DNA of 35,304 nucleotides from Gillisia sp. (GTDB taxonomy: Bacteria; Bacteroidota; Bacteroidia; Flavobacteriales; Flavobacteriaceae). The notes beneath the pieces are model-generated. The model had not been told where the DNA came from. It ran no database searches and saw nothing but the letters and a program-made list of their open reading frames with translations. How positions within the stretch are numbered: the first letter of the stretch is position 1; the number at the start of each line of letters is the position of its first letter. The position numbers and the translations under genes were made by a program. The stretch covers positions 1-35,304 of the forward strand of contig JAGXIJ010000057.1 in assembly GCA_024635675.1 (NCBI GenBank). Direction: 5' to 3'. Positions 8,243-16,050 of this stretch are shown piece by piece.

Positions 8243-8695
8243 TTATTTTAAAAGTTTTTGTAAGATTTCAGATAATGTTTTGATCTCGGTAGCACTTAAA
8301 TTTTGGGTGAGTTCTGATTCCGCAGAATTGATTATTGGATCAACTTCAGAAAGGAGTTCTAAGCCTTTGTTGGAAATTGTGATTTCTACTTTTCGTCTAT
8401 TTTTCTCGCAAACAATACGGGACACATGCTCTTTGGAAATAAGTTTGTCTACAATTCTGGTGGTATTACTCATTTTACTTACCATTCTTTCCTGAATAGT
8501 AGAAAGATTAGCCGGTTTTCCTTTTTGTCCTCGTAAAATTCGTAACACATTAAATTGGGGAATAGTTAAGTCGAAAGGTTTTAGAGCTTCAGAGACCTTA
8601 TCGTTTATTACATTATTAGAAAGTAGAATACTGAGAATTAGTTTCCTGTTAGGAGGTAATTCGCTTTCAGATTTTATAATCTCTTCTATTTTCAT
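8243..8695 (-). CDS. MarR family transcriptional regulator
   Basis: A winged-helix repressor of 150 residues when started at ATG 8695; an earlier in-frame ATG at 8722 would add nine residues and lies inside the operator palindrome, so it is not preferred. The recognition helix region (PQFNVLRILRGQKG, LSTIQERMVSKMSNTTRIVDKLISKEHVSR) and the wing (CEKNRRKVEITISNKG) are clear. It heads the operon marR-nitroreductase-yceI. A palindrome at 8709-8724 overlapping the promoter suggests autorepression, relieved by a phenolic or electrophilic ligand as in other MarR proteins (inference). Confidence 0.92.
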   Translation of the reverse strand: MKIEEIIKSESELPPNRKLILSILLSNNVINDKVSEALKPFDLTIPQFNVLRILRGQKGKPANLSTIQERMVSKMSNTTRIVDKLISKEHVSRIVCEKNRRKVEITISNKGLELLSEVDPIINSAESELTQNLSATEIKTLSEILQKLLK

Positions 8696-8708
8696 TTGTT
8701 TAAACAAT

Positions 8709-8727
8709 ATTTGTATGTACAAATGTA
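8709..8727 (-). promoter_or_regulatory. Candidate marR operator over the -7 element
   Basis: ATTTGTATGTACAAAT (8709-8724) is a perfect 7-bp inverted repeat around a 2-bp centre, a usual size for MarR-type operators. On the minus strand TACATTTG (8727-8720), an exact TAnnTTTG -7 element, overlaps it. It lies 14 bp before the marR ATG. No convincing -33 element was found. Confidence 0.6.
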
Positions 8728-8865
8728 TTTCATTAGTTCAATGATCATTTAAAAGTTTTGTTAAAGTTTTTTCCGCTACTAAAAGTAAATGTTAATGGTT
8801 TGCCAATAAAAATCACTTTCATGCGTTACATATTAATTGATAGATTGAAAATTATCCTTGTAGTA

Positions 8866-8924
8866 TTTATTCGGTAGAGTCCTTTGCATTATATTTACAT
8901 TTCAATATTATAGTACCGAATAAA
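8866..8924 (+). promoter_or_regulatory. Promoter flanked by an 11-bp inverted repeat
   Basis: TTTATTCGGTA (8866-8876) and TACCGAATAAA (8914-8924) are perfect inverted copies 37 bp apart. Between them lie TTTG (8883-8886) and, after 19 nt, TATTATAG (8906-8913), a possible promoter for the rhodanese gene at 8935. Paired sites around a promoter suggest a dimeric regulator bound on both sides, perhaps looping; the factor is unknown. Confidence 0.5.
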
Positions 8925-8934
8925 AATTAGAGAT

Positions 8935-9246
8935 ATGAAAAACCTTACACAAGAACAATGGTCTAATGAAGTTGATCAGGATAAAAATGCCGTAGTTTTG
9001 GATGTGCGCACAGAAGAAGAATTTATTGAGGGTTATATTCCAAACGCAAAAAATATTGACATCTATAAAGGTCAAGGATTTTTAGATGAGGTAGAACAAT
9101 TGGATAAATCCAAGAACTACTATGTATATTGCAGGTCTGGTGCTAGAAGTGCTCAAGCTTGTGCCTTGATGAATCAACAAGGAATTGAAAACGCCTATAA
9201 TCTAATGGGAGGAATTACCGAATGGGATGGTGAAATCCAGAAATAA
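8935..9246 (+). CDS. Single-domain rhodanese sulfurtransferase
   Basis: A 103-residue cytoplasmic protein made of one rhodanese domain. It has the VLDVRTEEEF motif at 21-30, the active-site cysteine C66 in the loop CRSGARS (66-72), and the closing NLMGGITEW segment. Such proteins carry persulfide sulfur for thiosulfate or polysulfide metabolism or thiol repair; the acceptor is not known here. No signal peptide. The gene is followed after 10 bp by a lipoprotein with a related but degenerate domain, and the pair is probably co-transcribed up to the terminator at 9663. Confidence 0.92.
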   Translation: MKNLTQEQWSNEVDQDKNAVVLDVRTEEEFIEGYIPNAKNIDIYKGQGFLDEVEQLDKSKNYYVYCRSGARSAQACALMNQQGIENAYNLMGGITEWDGEIQK

Positions 9247-9256
9247 AAACCTACTA

Positions 9257-9628
9257 ATGAAAAAAGCTATTTTTATTTTATTATTAATTTCGATTACTTT
9301 ACTGAGCTGTGTAAAATCTAAAGCGAAGGAAATAGAAGTAGTTACCGTAAATGAAATGCAAACTAATTTGCATTATAATTCTATGGAGGAACCAGAGATT
9401 AAATCTAAAGAAGATTTTAAAAAATCACATTTAATAAATGCAGAAGATGTTTTAAAAAATAAAAATTTAAAAGAAAATTTAAAAGATTTAGATAAAAACT
9501 CTCCTATTGCAGTATATTTTACGTCTGAAAACAAAACGAATGAAGCTGCAGTAATTCTTCAAGATTTAGGATTTCTTCAGATTTATATTTTGGATGGTGG
9601 TATAAAGAAATGGTCGGCTAAGAATTAA
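9257..9628 (+). CDS. Lipoprotein with non-catalytic rhodanese-like domain
   Basis: Started at ATG 9257 the product is 123 residues; the start 30 nt upstream would hide the signal peptide and overlap the rhodanese gene. Residues 1-18 form a lipoprotein signal (MKKAIFILLLISITLLSC) with lipobox Cys18. The C-terminal part resembles the rhodanese fold: SPIAVYFTSENKTNEAAVILQDLGF, then YILDGGIKKW, which parallels VYCRSGARS and NLMGGITEW of the neighbour, but Phe stands where the catalytic Cys should be. It may bind rather than transfer sulfur, or have another role on the membrane. The family link is by eye and modest. Confidence 0.72.
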   Translation: MKKAIFILLLISITLLSCVKSKAKEIEVVTVNEMQTNLHYNSMEEPEIKSKEDFKKSHLINAEDVLKNKNLKENLKDLDKNSPIAVYFTSENKTNEAAVILQDLGFLQIYILDGGIKKWSAKN

Positions 9629-9662
9629 TGTATTAAATATAATTTAAATTAATTGTTTTAAG

Positions 9663-9717
9663 AGGTTGTCCTAGTATTGAATAATAGTTTTTCGATATTT
9701 GGGACAACCTTTTATTT
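9663..9717 (+). terminator. Intrinsic terminator after the rhodanese pair
   Basis: AGGTTGTCC (9663-9671) pairs with GGACAACCT (9702-9710) around a long 30-nt loop and is followed by TTTTATTTTT. The large loop is unusual, but the stem and T-rich tail are clear. Confidence 0.7.
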
Positions 9718-9779
9718 TTACATAACTTTAATAATTACATAATTTTTTTATTTTTGAAGCGTTTATCAGAAGAAACAAG

Positions 9780-9809
9780 TTTGTAATATCTATTAAAACA
9801 ATATATTTA
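9780..9809 (+). promoter_or_regulatory. Candidate promoter of the beta-barrel gene
   Basis: TTTG (9780-9783), an 18-nt spacer and TATATTTA (9802-9809) approximate the Bacteroidota promoter consensus. It leaves an untranslated leader of about 30 nt before the ATG at 9846. Confidence 0.5.
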
Positions 9810-9845
9810 CCAACAATACACACCTATTAGAATAACCTCTTTCAT

Positions 9846-10565
9846 ATGAATAAATTAGTTATCGCCCTCCTAATTAGCTTAACTAGCTTTTCTTTTCTAG
9901 AAATGAATGCTCAACAATTTCAGGTTGGGGTTAAAGGAGGGATCAATAAAACATCAGGTGGACAAATTACTGGGAACGACTCCGGACTTCCTGCGCAGTA
10001 TACCAGCGATACTTTTGAAGCAGTTGGTGATATTGGTTATCATGGTGGATTATGGGTTCAGGTAAATTTCGGTAAATTTTTTATTAGACCAGAAGTCGTG
10101 TATTCAAATCTTGAATCTACTTTTGAATTCCAAAACTTTAATTCTTTATATAATATAAAAGAACTTAGTGTTCCAGTACTAATAGGATATAATGTTTTTG
10201 GTCCTTTAGACATTTATGCTGGTGGAGCATACAAGAATATTGTAGATGTTAGCCTGTTTGGTTTAGAAAATGCTGGTGGTACCAATGCGCCTCCCGGAAT
10301 TGTGGTACAAGACACTCCTTTTTCTGCCCAATTTGGAGCAAAAGCTCAATTTGGAATTATTGGGGTGGATGTTAGATATGATTATGCACTTTCTTCAGAA
10401 GAAGTTCAGGGTTTAGATTTTGCTAACGGAGGTAATTATGGAATAAATAGAGCAACTTTCGACGATCAAAGATTAAACCAACTTATTGTTAGTCTTACTT
10501 TAAAATTATGGGATTCAGAAAATAAAGGAAAGAGACGCAGAAAGGGTGGAAACTGTTATTTTTAA
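9846..10565 (+). CDS. Outer-membrane beta-barrel protein (PorT/OmpW-like fold)
   Basis: A 239-residue exported protein with signal peptide to about residue 22 (ending MNAQ). The body alternates short hydrophobic strands with loops (FQVGVKGGIN, HGGLWVQVNFGKFFIRPEVVY, LSVPVLIGYNVFGPLDIYAGGAY, QFGAKAQFGIIGVDVRYDYALS), as in small eight-stranded barrels of the outer-membrane protein beta-barrel family. The last strand LNQLIVSLTLKLW is followed by an unusual basic tail, SENKGKRRRKGGNCYF, still ending in Phe. It is monocistronic between a promoter and a terminator. The cargo or partner is unknown. Confidence 0.85.
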   Translation: MNKLVIALLISLTSFSFLEMNAQQFQVGVKGGINKTSGGQITGNDSGLPAQYTSDTFEAVGDIGYHGGLWVQVNFGKFFIRPEVVYSNLESTFEFQNFNSLYNIKELSVPVLIGYNVFGPLDIYAGGAYKNIVDVSLFGLENAGGTNAPPGIVVQDTPFSAQFGAKAQFGIIGVDVRYDYALSSEEVQGLDFANGGNYGINRATFDDQRLNQLIVSLTLKLWDSENKGKRRRKGGNCYF

Positions 10566-10585
10566 TGAGGTAATATTAAATAAAC

Positions 10586-10620
10586 AAAAAAAGGAGTAAA
10601 TTTTATTTGCTCCTTTTTTA
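10586..10620. terminator. Bidirectional terminator
   Basis: AAAAAAGGAG (about 10587-10596) pairs with CTCCTTTTTT (10610-10619), extended inward by AAA/TTT, with A and T tracts on the two sides. It serves the plus-strand barrel gene and the minus-strand gene ending at 10622. Confidence 0.85.
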
Positions 10621-10621
10621 T

Positions 10622-11218
10622 TTAACAATTTTTGTATTTATCGTTTAACCCAATTCCTGAAAATATCATGGGTTTGATTTTTTCGAGTCGGTTTTGTTTG
10701 GTAGCCTCTCTTTTGGCTTCAATTATATATAGTGAATATTCTTTTTGTTTTCCCGGTGATAGTTGCGTGAAAGCGTTGTGATATTCCAAGTCATTAGACA
10801 TTTCTTCTTTTAATTCATTTGGGATGTCAACTTTTTTAGGAGCAACTAACTTTACTGTCTTTCCTTGATCATGTAATTCAATAGTTTCTTTGATATACTT
10901 CTTTAAAATATTAAGATCGATTTCAGAATTTTCATCTAATCGAAGTTGGCGCATCGCTTGAGTCTTTCCTTCTTGTGCATTTACTAGGAGATCTGTATTT
11001 TTTTGCAATAATGACCCTTGAAAAAACCATAACCCGAAGTGATTCTTAAAGGCACTAATTCCAACTAAATTTTTGCCGCCTTTAGTATATACCGGAGCAC
11101 CCCATTTTATGGTTTCAGAAAGCTTAGAGGAAAGTAATAACTTCCTTAAAAGTAGCAACTTATCTTCCCATTTAGGATGAGCCCTAATATATTGACCAAC
11201 GTTTTCAATCTTAGCCAT
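10622..11218 (-). CDS. YdeI/OmpD-associated family protein with DUF1801 domain
   Basis: A 198-residue cytoplasmic protein. Residues about 15-110 (WEDKLLLLRKLLLSSKLSETIKWGAPVYTKGGKNLVGISAFKNHFGLWFF) match the DUF1801/YdhG-like fold, and residues about 135-190 (IPNELKEEMSNDLEYHNAFTQLSPGKQKEYSLYIIEAKREATKQNRLEK) match the YdeI helical domain. The biochemical role of the family is not established. It begins 8 bp after the stop of pepT and is likely co-transcribed with it. It ends in a basic segment KYKNC. Confidence 0.88.
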   Translation of the reverse strand: MAKIENVGQYIRAHPKWEDKLLLLRKLLLSSKLSETIKWGAPVYTKGGKNLVGISAFKNHFGLWFFQGSLLQKNTDLLVNAQEGKTQAMRQLRLDENSEIDLNILKKYIKETIELHDQGKTVKLVAPKKVDIPNELKEEMSNDLEYHNAFTQLSPGKQKEYSLYIIEAKREATKQNRLEKIKPMIFSGIGLNDKYKNC

Positions 11219-11226
11219 AACTTAAT

Positions 11227-12468
11227 CTATTTATGTTTTTCTGAAATTAACTCTGCTATTTTAATGATTACTTCTGTTGCTCTTTGCATACTTTCTACAG
11301 GAACGTACTCAAATCTCCCATGGAAATTGTGTCCGCCTGCAAATATATTTGGGCATGGTAACCCCATAAAGCTTAATTGAGAACCATCTGTTCCACCTCT
11401 AATTGGTTTTATATGGGGAGTTATATTTAACTGTTTCATAGCTTCCTCTGCTAAATCTACAATATGCATTACTGGCTCCACCTTTTCTCGCATATTGAAA
11501 TATTGATCTTTAATTTCAATTGTGATGATCTCTTTTTCATGTTGAGAATTTATTTCCTGCACCAGATTGCTTATCATTTCCTTTCTTGCTTCAAAATGAC
11601 CTTTATCATGATCTCTAATGATATACTTCAAAGTAGTTTCTTCTACATCCCCTTTTATATCTGTTAAATGGAAAAAACCTTGCCTGTCTTCTGTATGCTC
11701 TGGTGTCTCTAGTCTTGGAAGAGAATTAATGAAGTCCTGTGCGATATACATACTGTTTATCATTTTATCCTTAGCATAACCGGGGTGCACAATTTTGCCT
11801 TTGATCTTAACGACAGCTCCGGCGGCATTAAAGTTCTCATATTCCAATTCGCCTATTTGGCTTCCATCCATTGTATAAGCCCATTCTGCACCAAACTTCT
11901 TAACATCAAATTTATGGGCACCTCTACCAATTTCTTCATCTGGGGTAAAGCCAACGCGAATCTTTCCGTGAGGAATTTGTGGGTTATTAATCAAATATTC
12001 CATAGCTGTCACTATTTCTGTTATCCCTGCTTTATCATCGGCTCCTAATAACGTGGTTCCATCTGTAGTAATTAAAGTTTGCCCTTTATATTGTAAAAGA
12101 TCCTCAAAATAATCTGGGGACAATATAATGTCCAATTCCTTATTCAATAGGATATCCTTTCCATCGTAGTTCTCTATTATTTGGGGTTTCACATTAGTTC
12201 CTGTAAAATCTGGAGAGGTATCAAAATGAGACACAAATCCTATAACCGGGACATCATGAGGGACATTTGCAGGAAGGCTTGCCATTATGTAGGCATTTTC
12301 ATCAATTTCTACTTCATCCAATCCAATTTTCTTCAACTCTAGGACAAGTTTATTGGCAAGATCCCATTGCTTTTCTGTACTAGGAGTTTTGGTACTATCC
12401 GGATCACTTTGAGTATCTATAGTTACATAACTGATAAATCTATTGATGATATTATTCTTTGAAATCAT
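11227..12468 (-). CDS. pepT: Peptidase T (tripeptide aminopeptidase)
   Basis: A 413-residue M20B zinc metallopeptidase that removes N-terminal residues from tripeptides in the cytoplasm. H81 and D83 in GFVSHFDTS are zinc ligand and activator, [10 protein letters not shown] contains the bridging Asp, [13 protein letters not shown] carries the catalytic Glu pair, and [33 protein letters not shown] is the C-terminal zinc region. Length and motifs agree with full activity. No export signal. It heads a two-gene unit with the YdeI-like gene. Confidence 0.96.
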   Translation of the reverse strand: MISKNNIINRFISYVTIDTQSDPDSTKTPSTEKQWDLANKLVLELKKIGLDEVEIDENAYIMASLPANVPHDVPVIGFVSHFDTSPDFTGTNVKPQIIENYDGKDILLNKELDIILSPDYFEDLLQYKGQTLITTDGTTLLGADDKAGITEIVTAMEYLINNPQIPHGKIRVGFTPDEEIGRGAHKFDVKKFGAEWAYTMDGSQIGELEYENFNAAGAVVKIKGKIVHPGYAKDKMINSMYIAQDFINSLPRLETPEHTEDRQGFFHLTDIKGDVEETTLKYIIRDHDKGHFEARKEMISNLVQEINSQHEKEIITIEIKDQYFNMREKVEPVMHIVDLAEEAMKQLNITPHIKPIRGGTDGSQLSFMGLPCPNIFAGGHNFHGRFEYVPVESMQRATEVIIKIAELISEKHK

Positions 12469-12586
12469 TGGCTTCTAATATTTTATATATGTTAATAACC
12501 TCGTGTTAAGTTAACCGCTGACAATTAATCTTTTTAGATAATCTCAGCAAATTTTGCTTATCTAATTAATTCAAAAATATAAACTT

Positions 12587-13128
12587 ATGAAGAATATTTA
12601 CGTAATGTTATGTTTGTTTTTCGTGTGTTTTGATGCTGAGGCTCAAATGCAAGAAATTACAGGTATGTTGCAGACGACCAAATTCTGCCGTTAGTTGGGG
12701 TTTCGGTAGCAATTGAGGGTGCCAACAAAGGAATTATCAAAGATTTTGATGGAAAATTTAATATTGAAGCTACTATGGGACAAATCTTGGTTTTTTTCTC
12801 TTGTGGGTTTTGACAGCAAAAAAGTTGAGATTCAAAGTACTGTGAGGAATGTGACCATGGTATCTGGATTGGCTGTAAGTGAAGTAATGCTTATTGGATC
12901 CCGTAATCCAAGTAGAACTGCGGTAGAATCCACTGTTCCAATTAATTTTCTGAATATTTTCATATTCTAACAGTAGGAGCAAATAATTTATTAGATGTCT
13001 ATCCAGACAGAGCTAAAGATGAGTTCAATAATCGAAGTAGTGGAAGATTTGACTGGTCCAGACGTGCGCAACAATTTGGAGTAGCTGGTAGATTCCTTTT
13101 TGCAAGAATTGCATTTACACTCAAATAA
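12587..13128 (+). pseudogene. Remnant of a TonB-dependent outer-membrane receptor
   Basis: An intact signal peptide (MKNIYVMLCLFFVCFDAEAQ, 12587 on) is followed by a CarboxypepD_reg-like segment (ILPLVGVSVAIEGANKGIIKDFDGKFNIEATMGQILVF, then VGFDSKKVEI) and the start of the plug (EVMLIGSRNPSRTAVESTVPIN), but these lie in different frames: a shift occurs near 12662 and another near 12795. At about 12955 the sequence jumps straight to the receptor C-terminus (LTVGANNLLDVYPDRAKDEFNN, FGVAGRFLFARIAFTLK, stop at 13128). More than 600 residues of plug and barrel are therefore missing. The former substrate cannot be known. Confidence 0.88.
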
Positions 13129-13146
13129 AAACAACTAATTAAATTG

Positions 13147-13175
13147 AAAAAGCAGTCTTCGGGCTGCTTTTTTTT
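13147..13175 (+). terminator. Intrinsic terminator of the dead receptor gene
   Basis: AAAAAGCAGTC pairs with GGCTGCTTTTT through a G-T pair and a TTCG tetraloop, followed by a run of T (13168-13175). The terminator has survived while the gene decayed. Confidence 0.85.
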
Positions 13176-13253
13176 ATTGATATTTTTTAGCAGTTCATTT
13201 GGCAAGCAATTTAAAGTCCATTAATATAATAGCTTCAATTTTGCTAAATAAGT

Positions 13254-13261
13254 TATTTTTG
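13254..13261 (+). promoter_or_regulatory. -7 element of pyrD
   Basis: TATTTTTG matches TAnnTTTG exactly, 16 bp before the pyrD ATG. A convincing -33 element at the expected distance was not found. Confidence 0.45.
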
Positions 13262-13277
13262 CACAAACCACCCAGCT

Positions 13278-14300
13278 ATGTATAAATCCCTGATAAGGCC
13301 TTTATTATTCAATTTTGATCCTGAAAAGGTTCATTATTTCACCTTTGATGCGCTTAAGATTTTTTTTAAAATACCAGGAGTTTCAACTTTGTTAAAGAAC
13401 CAATTTCAGCTTAACGATCCTAGATTAGAAAGAAAAGTTTTTGGACTAACCTTTAAAAACCCGGTGGGATTGGCTGCCGGCTTCGATAAAAACGCCGTCC
13501 TATATAAGGAACTGGATCAGATAGGCTTCGGATTTGTAGAGATTGGAACCGTTACGCCGAAAGGACAACCGGGGAATGATAAAAAAAGATTGTTCAGGCT
13601 TAAGGAAGATTCTGCTATAATTAACCGAATGGGTTTTAATAATGAAGGAGTAGAGGCAGCGGTAAAAAGATTAAAATCCAACAAAAATGTGCTGATAGGT
13701 GGTAATATTGGGAAAAACAAAAACACTCCAAACGAAGAGGCTGTAACAGATTATACCATATGTTTCGAAGCTTTATTTGACTATGTAGATTACTTTGTAG
13801 TAAATGTGAGTTCTCCTAATACTCCAAATTTACGGGCACTTCAGGATAAAGAACCTTTGACCGATTTGCTGAATACATTACAAAGGTTAAATGAAACCAA
13901 AGCTAGCCCTAAACCTATTCTTTTAAAAATTGCACCAGATCTAACAGATGAGCAATTATTGGATATTATAGACATCGTTGCAACCACAGGCATTGCAGGG
14001 GTAATTGCAACGAATACCACAATTTCAAGAGATAACCTTCAATCTGAGAATAAAGTCGAAATGGGTGGGCTAAGCGGAAAGCCATTAAAAAATAGATCTA
14101 CGGAGGTGATTCGATTTCTTTCAGAAAAAAGTAATAAAGCATTTCCAATCATTGGAGTTGGTGGAATTCATAGCGCAAAGGATGCTTTGGAAAAACTGGA
14201 AGCAGGGGCAAGTTTGATCCAGCTTTATACCGGGTTTATTTATGAAGGCCCGGGATTAATTAAAGAGATCAATAAAGCTATTTTATCTGGTTCTAATTAA
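13278..14300 (+). CDS. pyrD: Dihydroorotate dehydrogenase, quinone-dependent (class 2)
   Basis: This membrane-associated FMN enzyme oxidises dihydroorotate to orotate in pyrimidine synthesis and passes electrons to the quinone pool. The 340-residue length and the N-terminal amphipathic segment ([27 protein letters not shown]) are typical of class 2. [12 protein letters not shown] binds [13 protein letters not shown] binds substrate, [13 protein letters not shown] holds the catalytic Ser, and ATNTT and GVGGI..AKDA complete the barrel. It is followed 21 bp later by the LysE-type gene on the same strand. Confidence 0.97.
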   Translation: MYKSLIRPLLFNFDPEKVHYFTFDALKIFFKIPGVSTLLKNQFQLNDPRLERKVFGLTFKNPVGLAAGFDKNAVLYKELDQIGFGFVEIGTVTPKGQPGNDKKRLFRLKEDSAIINRMGFNNEGVEAAVKRLKSNKNVLIGGNIGKNKNTPNEEAVTDYTICFEALFDYVDYFVVNVSSPNTPNLRALQDKEPLTDLLNTLQRLNETKASPKPILLKIAPDLTDEQLLDIIDIVATTGIAGVIATNTTISRDNLQSENKVEMGGLSGKPLKNRSTEVIRFLSEKSNKAFPIIGVGGIHSAKDALEKLEAGASLIQLYTGFIYEGPGLIKEINKAILSGSN

Positions 14301-14321
14301 TAATAGCTAATTCAATTATTT

Positions 14322-14933
14322 GTGCTGCTACAACTCATTCCTTTTTTAACTGCTTCCATTTTGTTAACCTTGTCTCCGGGGCCGGATATCATTTATGTAT
14401 TGGTACAAAGTATATCGAATGGGAAAAAGGCAGGGATTATTACAACGCTCGGTTTAGTTTCAGGAATTCTTATACATACCAGTTTGGTTGCTTTTGGGGT
14501 ATCTGCAATCATTAAAGCCTCCCCAATCTTGTTTACGCTTATTAAAGTGTTTGGTGCTTTATATTTGTTCTATTTGGCCTATAGGGTGTTTAAAAGTGAT
14601 AGTTCCGTTGTAATAGATGGGTCTATTCCTGCTAAAAGATCTAGAAATCTATTTAGACAGGGCTTCATCATGAATGTACTTAATCCGAAAGTGACCATTT
14701 TCTTTCTGGCTTTTTTTCCGGGATTTTTATGGGAGCCGGATGGAAACACCGTTTTTCAATTTTATCTTCTAGGATTCTTATTCTTATTACAGGCATTATT
14801 GATCTTTGGAACTGTTGCATTACTGGCAGGGAAAATCTCAAATTACTTATTGAAACACGAGAAATCGGGTGTCTTTTTGAAATGGATACAGATCGTAGTT
14901 TTTATAGGAATAGGAATATTGATTCTGGTTTAA
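14322..14933 (+). CDS. LysE/RhtB family amino-acid exporter
   Basis: A 203-residue inner-membrane protein beginning with GTG. About six hydrophobic segments are visible, and the N-terminus carries the family motif LSPGPDIIYVLVQSISNGKKAGIITTLGLVSG (residues 18-49), followed by ALYLFYLAYRVF and FIMNVLNPKVTIFFLAFFPGF, both hallmarks of LysE/RhtB transporters. These export amino acids or their derivatives using the proton gradient; the substrate is undetermined. It follows pyrD by 21 bp and may be co-transcribed, though a functional link is not evident. Confidence 0.9.
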   Translation: MLLQLIPFLTASILLTLSPGPDIIYVLVQSISNGKKAGIITTLGLVSGILIHTSLVAFGVSAIIKASPILFTLIKVFGALYLFYLAYRVFKSDSSVVIDGSIPAKRSRNLFRQGFIMNVLNPKVTIFFLAFFPGFLWEPDGNTVFQFYLLGFLFLLQALLIFGTVALLAGKISNYLLKHEKSGVFLKWIQIVVFIGIGILILV

Positions 14934-15046
14934 GTGTAGATTTTATCGCAATATCTTAGTATTCAGGACCTAATTCGTGTAAATATCTCAATTCTCGAGA
15001 TATCCTCCTTAATTTTTATATATATGCTAAAATAGTATCTTTGAGC

Positions 15047-15910
15047 ATGGATAAAATTAAACTTATCGAATGTCCAAGAGATGCAATGCAAGGCATTAAA
15101 TCTTTTATACCAACAAATGAGAAAGTTCAATATATCCAGTCTTTACTTCGATGCGGATTTGATACTATAGATTTTGGTAGTTTTGTGTCTCCAAAAGCAA
15201 TTCCACAGATGGTGGATACAGCCGAGGTATTATCTAAGTTAGATCTTTCTACAACCCAAAGTAAATTACTTTCAATAATTGCAAATGTTAGAGGTGCACA
15301 AGATGCATCGAATCATGAAGAAATAAAATATCTTGGATATCCCTTTTCGATTTCTGAAAACTTTCAGATGAGAAACACTCATAAGACAATCGATGAGTCT
15401 GTAGAAATATTAAAGCAGATCTTGGAAATAGCAAATGCTTCAGGGAAAGAAGTTGTTGCCTATTTATCAATGGGATTCGGTAATCCTTATGGAGACCCAT
15501 GGAATGCTGAAATAGTTGGGGAATGGACTGAGAAATTGTCTAAGATGGGAGTGAGTATTTTATCTTTATCTGATACTATTGGAAGTAGCACCCCTGAAAT
15601 AATTTCTCATCTATTTACTAATCTAATTCCAAAATACCCAAATATCGAATTTGGAGCACATCTACATACTACGCCTAGTAAATGGCATGAGAAAATTGAT
15701 GCCGCTTATACATCTGGTTGTAGAAGGTTTGATGGTGCAATCCAGGGTTTTGGTGGTTGTCCTATGGCAAAGGATGAGCTCATAGGGAATATGCCCACAG
15801 AAAAAATGCTTTCTTACTTCAATTCTAAGAAAGCAGATTCTAATATTAAAATGACAAGTTTTGAATCCTCTTATAATGAGGCTACTAAAATCTTCACGGC
15901 CTACCATTAA
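15047..15910 (+). CDS. Hydroxymethylglutaryl-CoA lyase-like enzyme
   Basis: A 287-residue HMGL-like (DRE-TIM) barrel protein that is expected to split HMG-CoA into acetyl-CoA and acetoacetate in leucine breakdown. Started at ATG 15047 rather than a TTG two codons earlier. Motifs: IKLIECPRDAMQG near the N-terminus (R of the catalytic site), HLHTTPSKW (metal-binding HxH) and GAIQGFGGCPMAKDELIGNMPTEKM with active-site Cys238. The Asp-Ala-Met version of the first motif (usual DGLQ) and Met in GGCPM are somewhat divergent, so a related acyl-CoA lyase is possible. An exact -7 element, TATCTTTG (15036-15043), abuts the ATG. Confidence 0.85.
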   Translation: MDKIKLIECPRDAMQGIKSFIPTNEKVQYIQSLLRCGFDTIDFGSFVSPKAIPQMVDTAEVLSKLDLSTTQSKLLSIIANVRGAQDASNHEEIKYLGYPFSISENFQMRNTHKTIDESVEILKQILEIANASGKEVVAYLSMGFGNPYGDPWNAEIVGEWTEKLSKMGVSILSLSDTIGSSTPEIISHLFTNLIPKYPNIEFGAHLHTTPSKWHEKIDAAYTSGCRRFDGAIQGFGGCPMAKDELIGNMPTEKMLSYFNSKKADSNIKMTSFESSYNEATKIFTAYH

Positions 15911-15972
15911 TAAAATTGATACTTCTTCAGTTTTTTATTGTTAATTCTTATTTAAAATTAATCTAAATAAAC

Positions 15973-16003
15973 TTTGTATAATTAGGATTCATTTCTATAT
16001 TTG
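15973..16003 (+). promoter_or_regulatory. Canonical Bacteroidota promoter of the porin
   Basis: TTTG (15973-15976), exactly 19 nt, then TATATTTG (15996-16003), a full match to TTTG-N19-TAnnTTTG. Transcription should begin near 16010, giving a leader of about 40 nt to the ATG at 16051. Confidence 0.8.
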
Positions 16004-16050
16004 CTCCCGAAAACAAATCACTATTTTAATTCAGTCTAAATAAACAACAA

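Noticed and set aside
9227-9256. Upstream start for the lipoprotein after the rhodanese gene
   Set aside because: It would add a charged segment (MVKSRNKNLL) before the lipoprotein signal; ATG 9257 gives a normal signal peptide.
12713-12970. 85-residue plus-strand ORF as a separate gene
   Set aside because: It is a fragment of the broken TonB-dependent receptor, in one of its shifted frames.
12999-13205. Minus-strand 68-residue ORF over the terminator
   Set aside because: It runs through the receptor remnant and the terminator in reverse and shows no recognisable features.
15041-15046. TTG start for the HMG-CoA lyase-like gene
   Set aside because: The ATG two codons later is a better start, and the TTG is part of a -7 promoter element.
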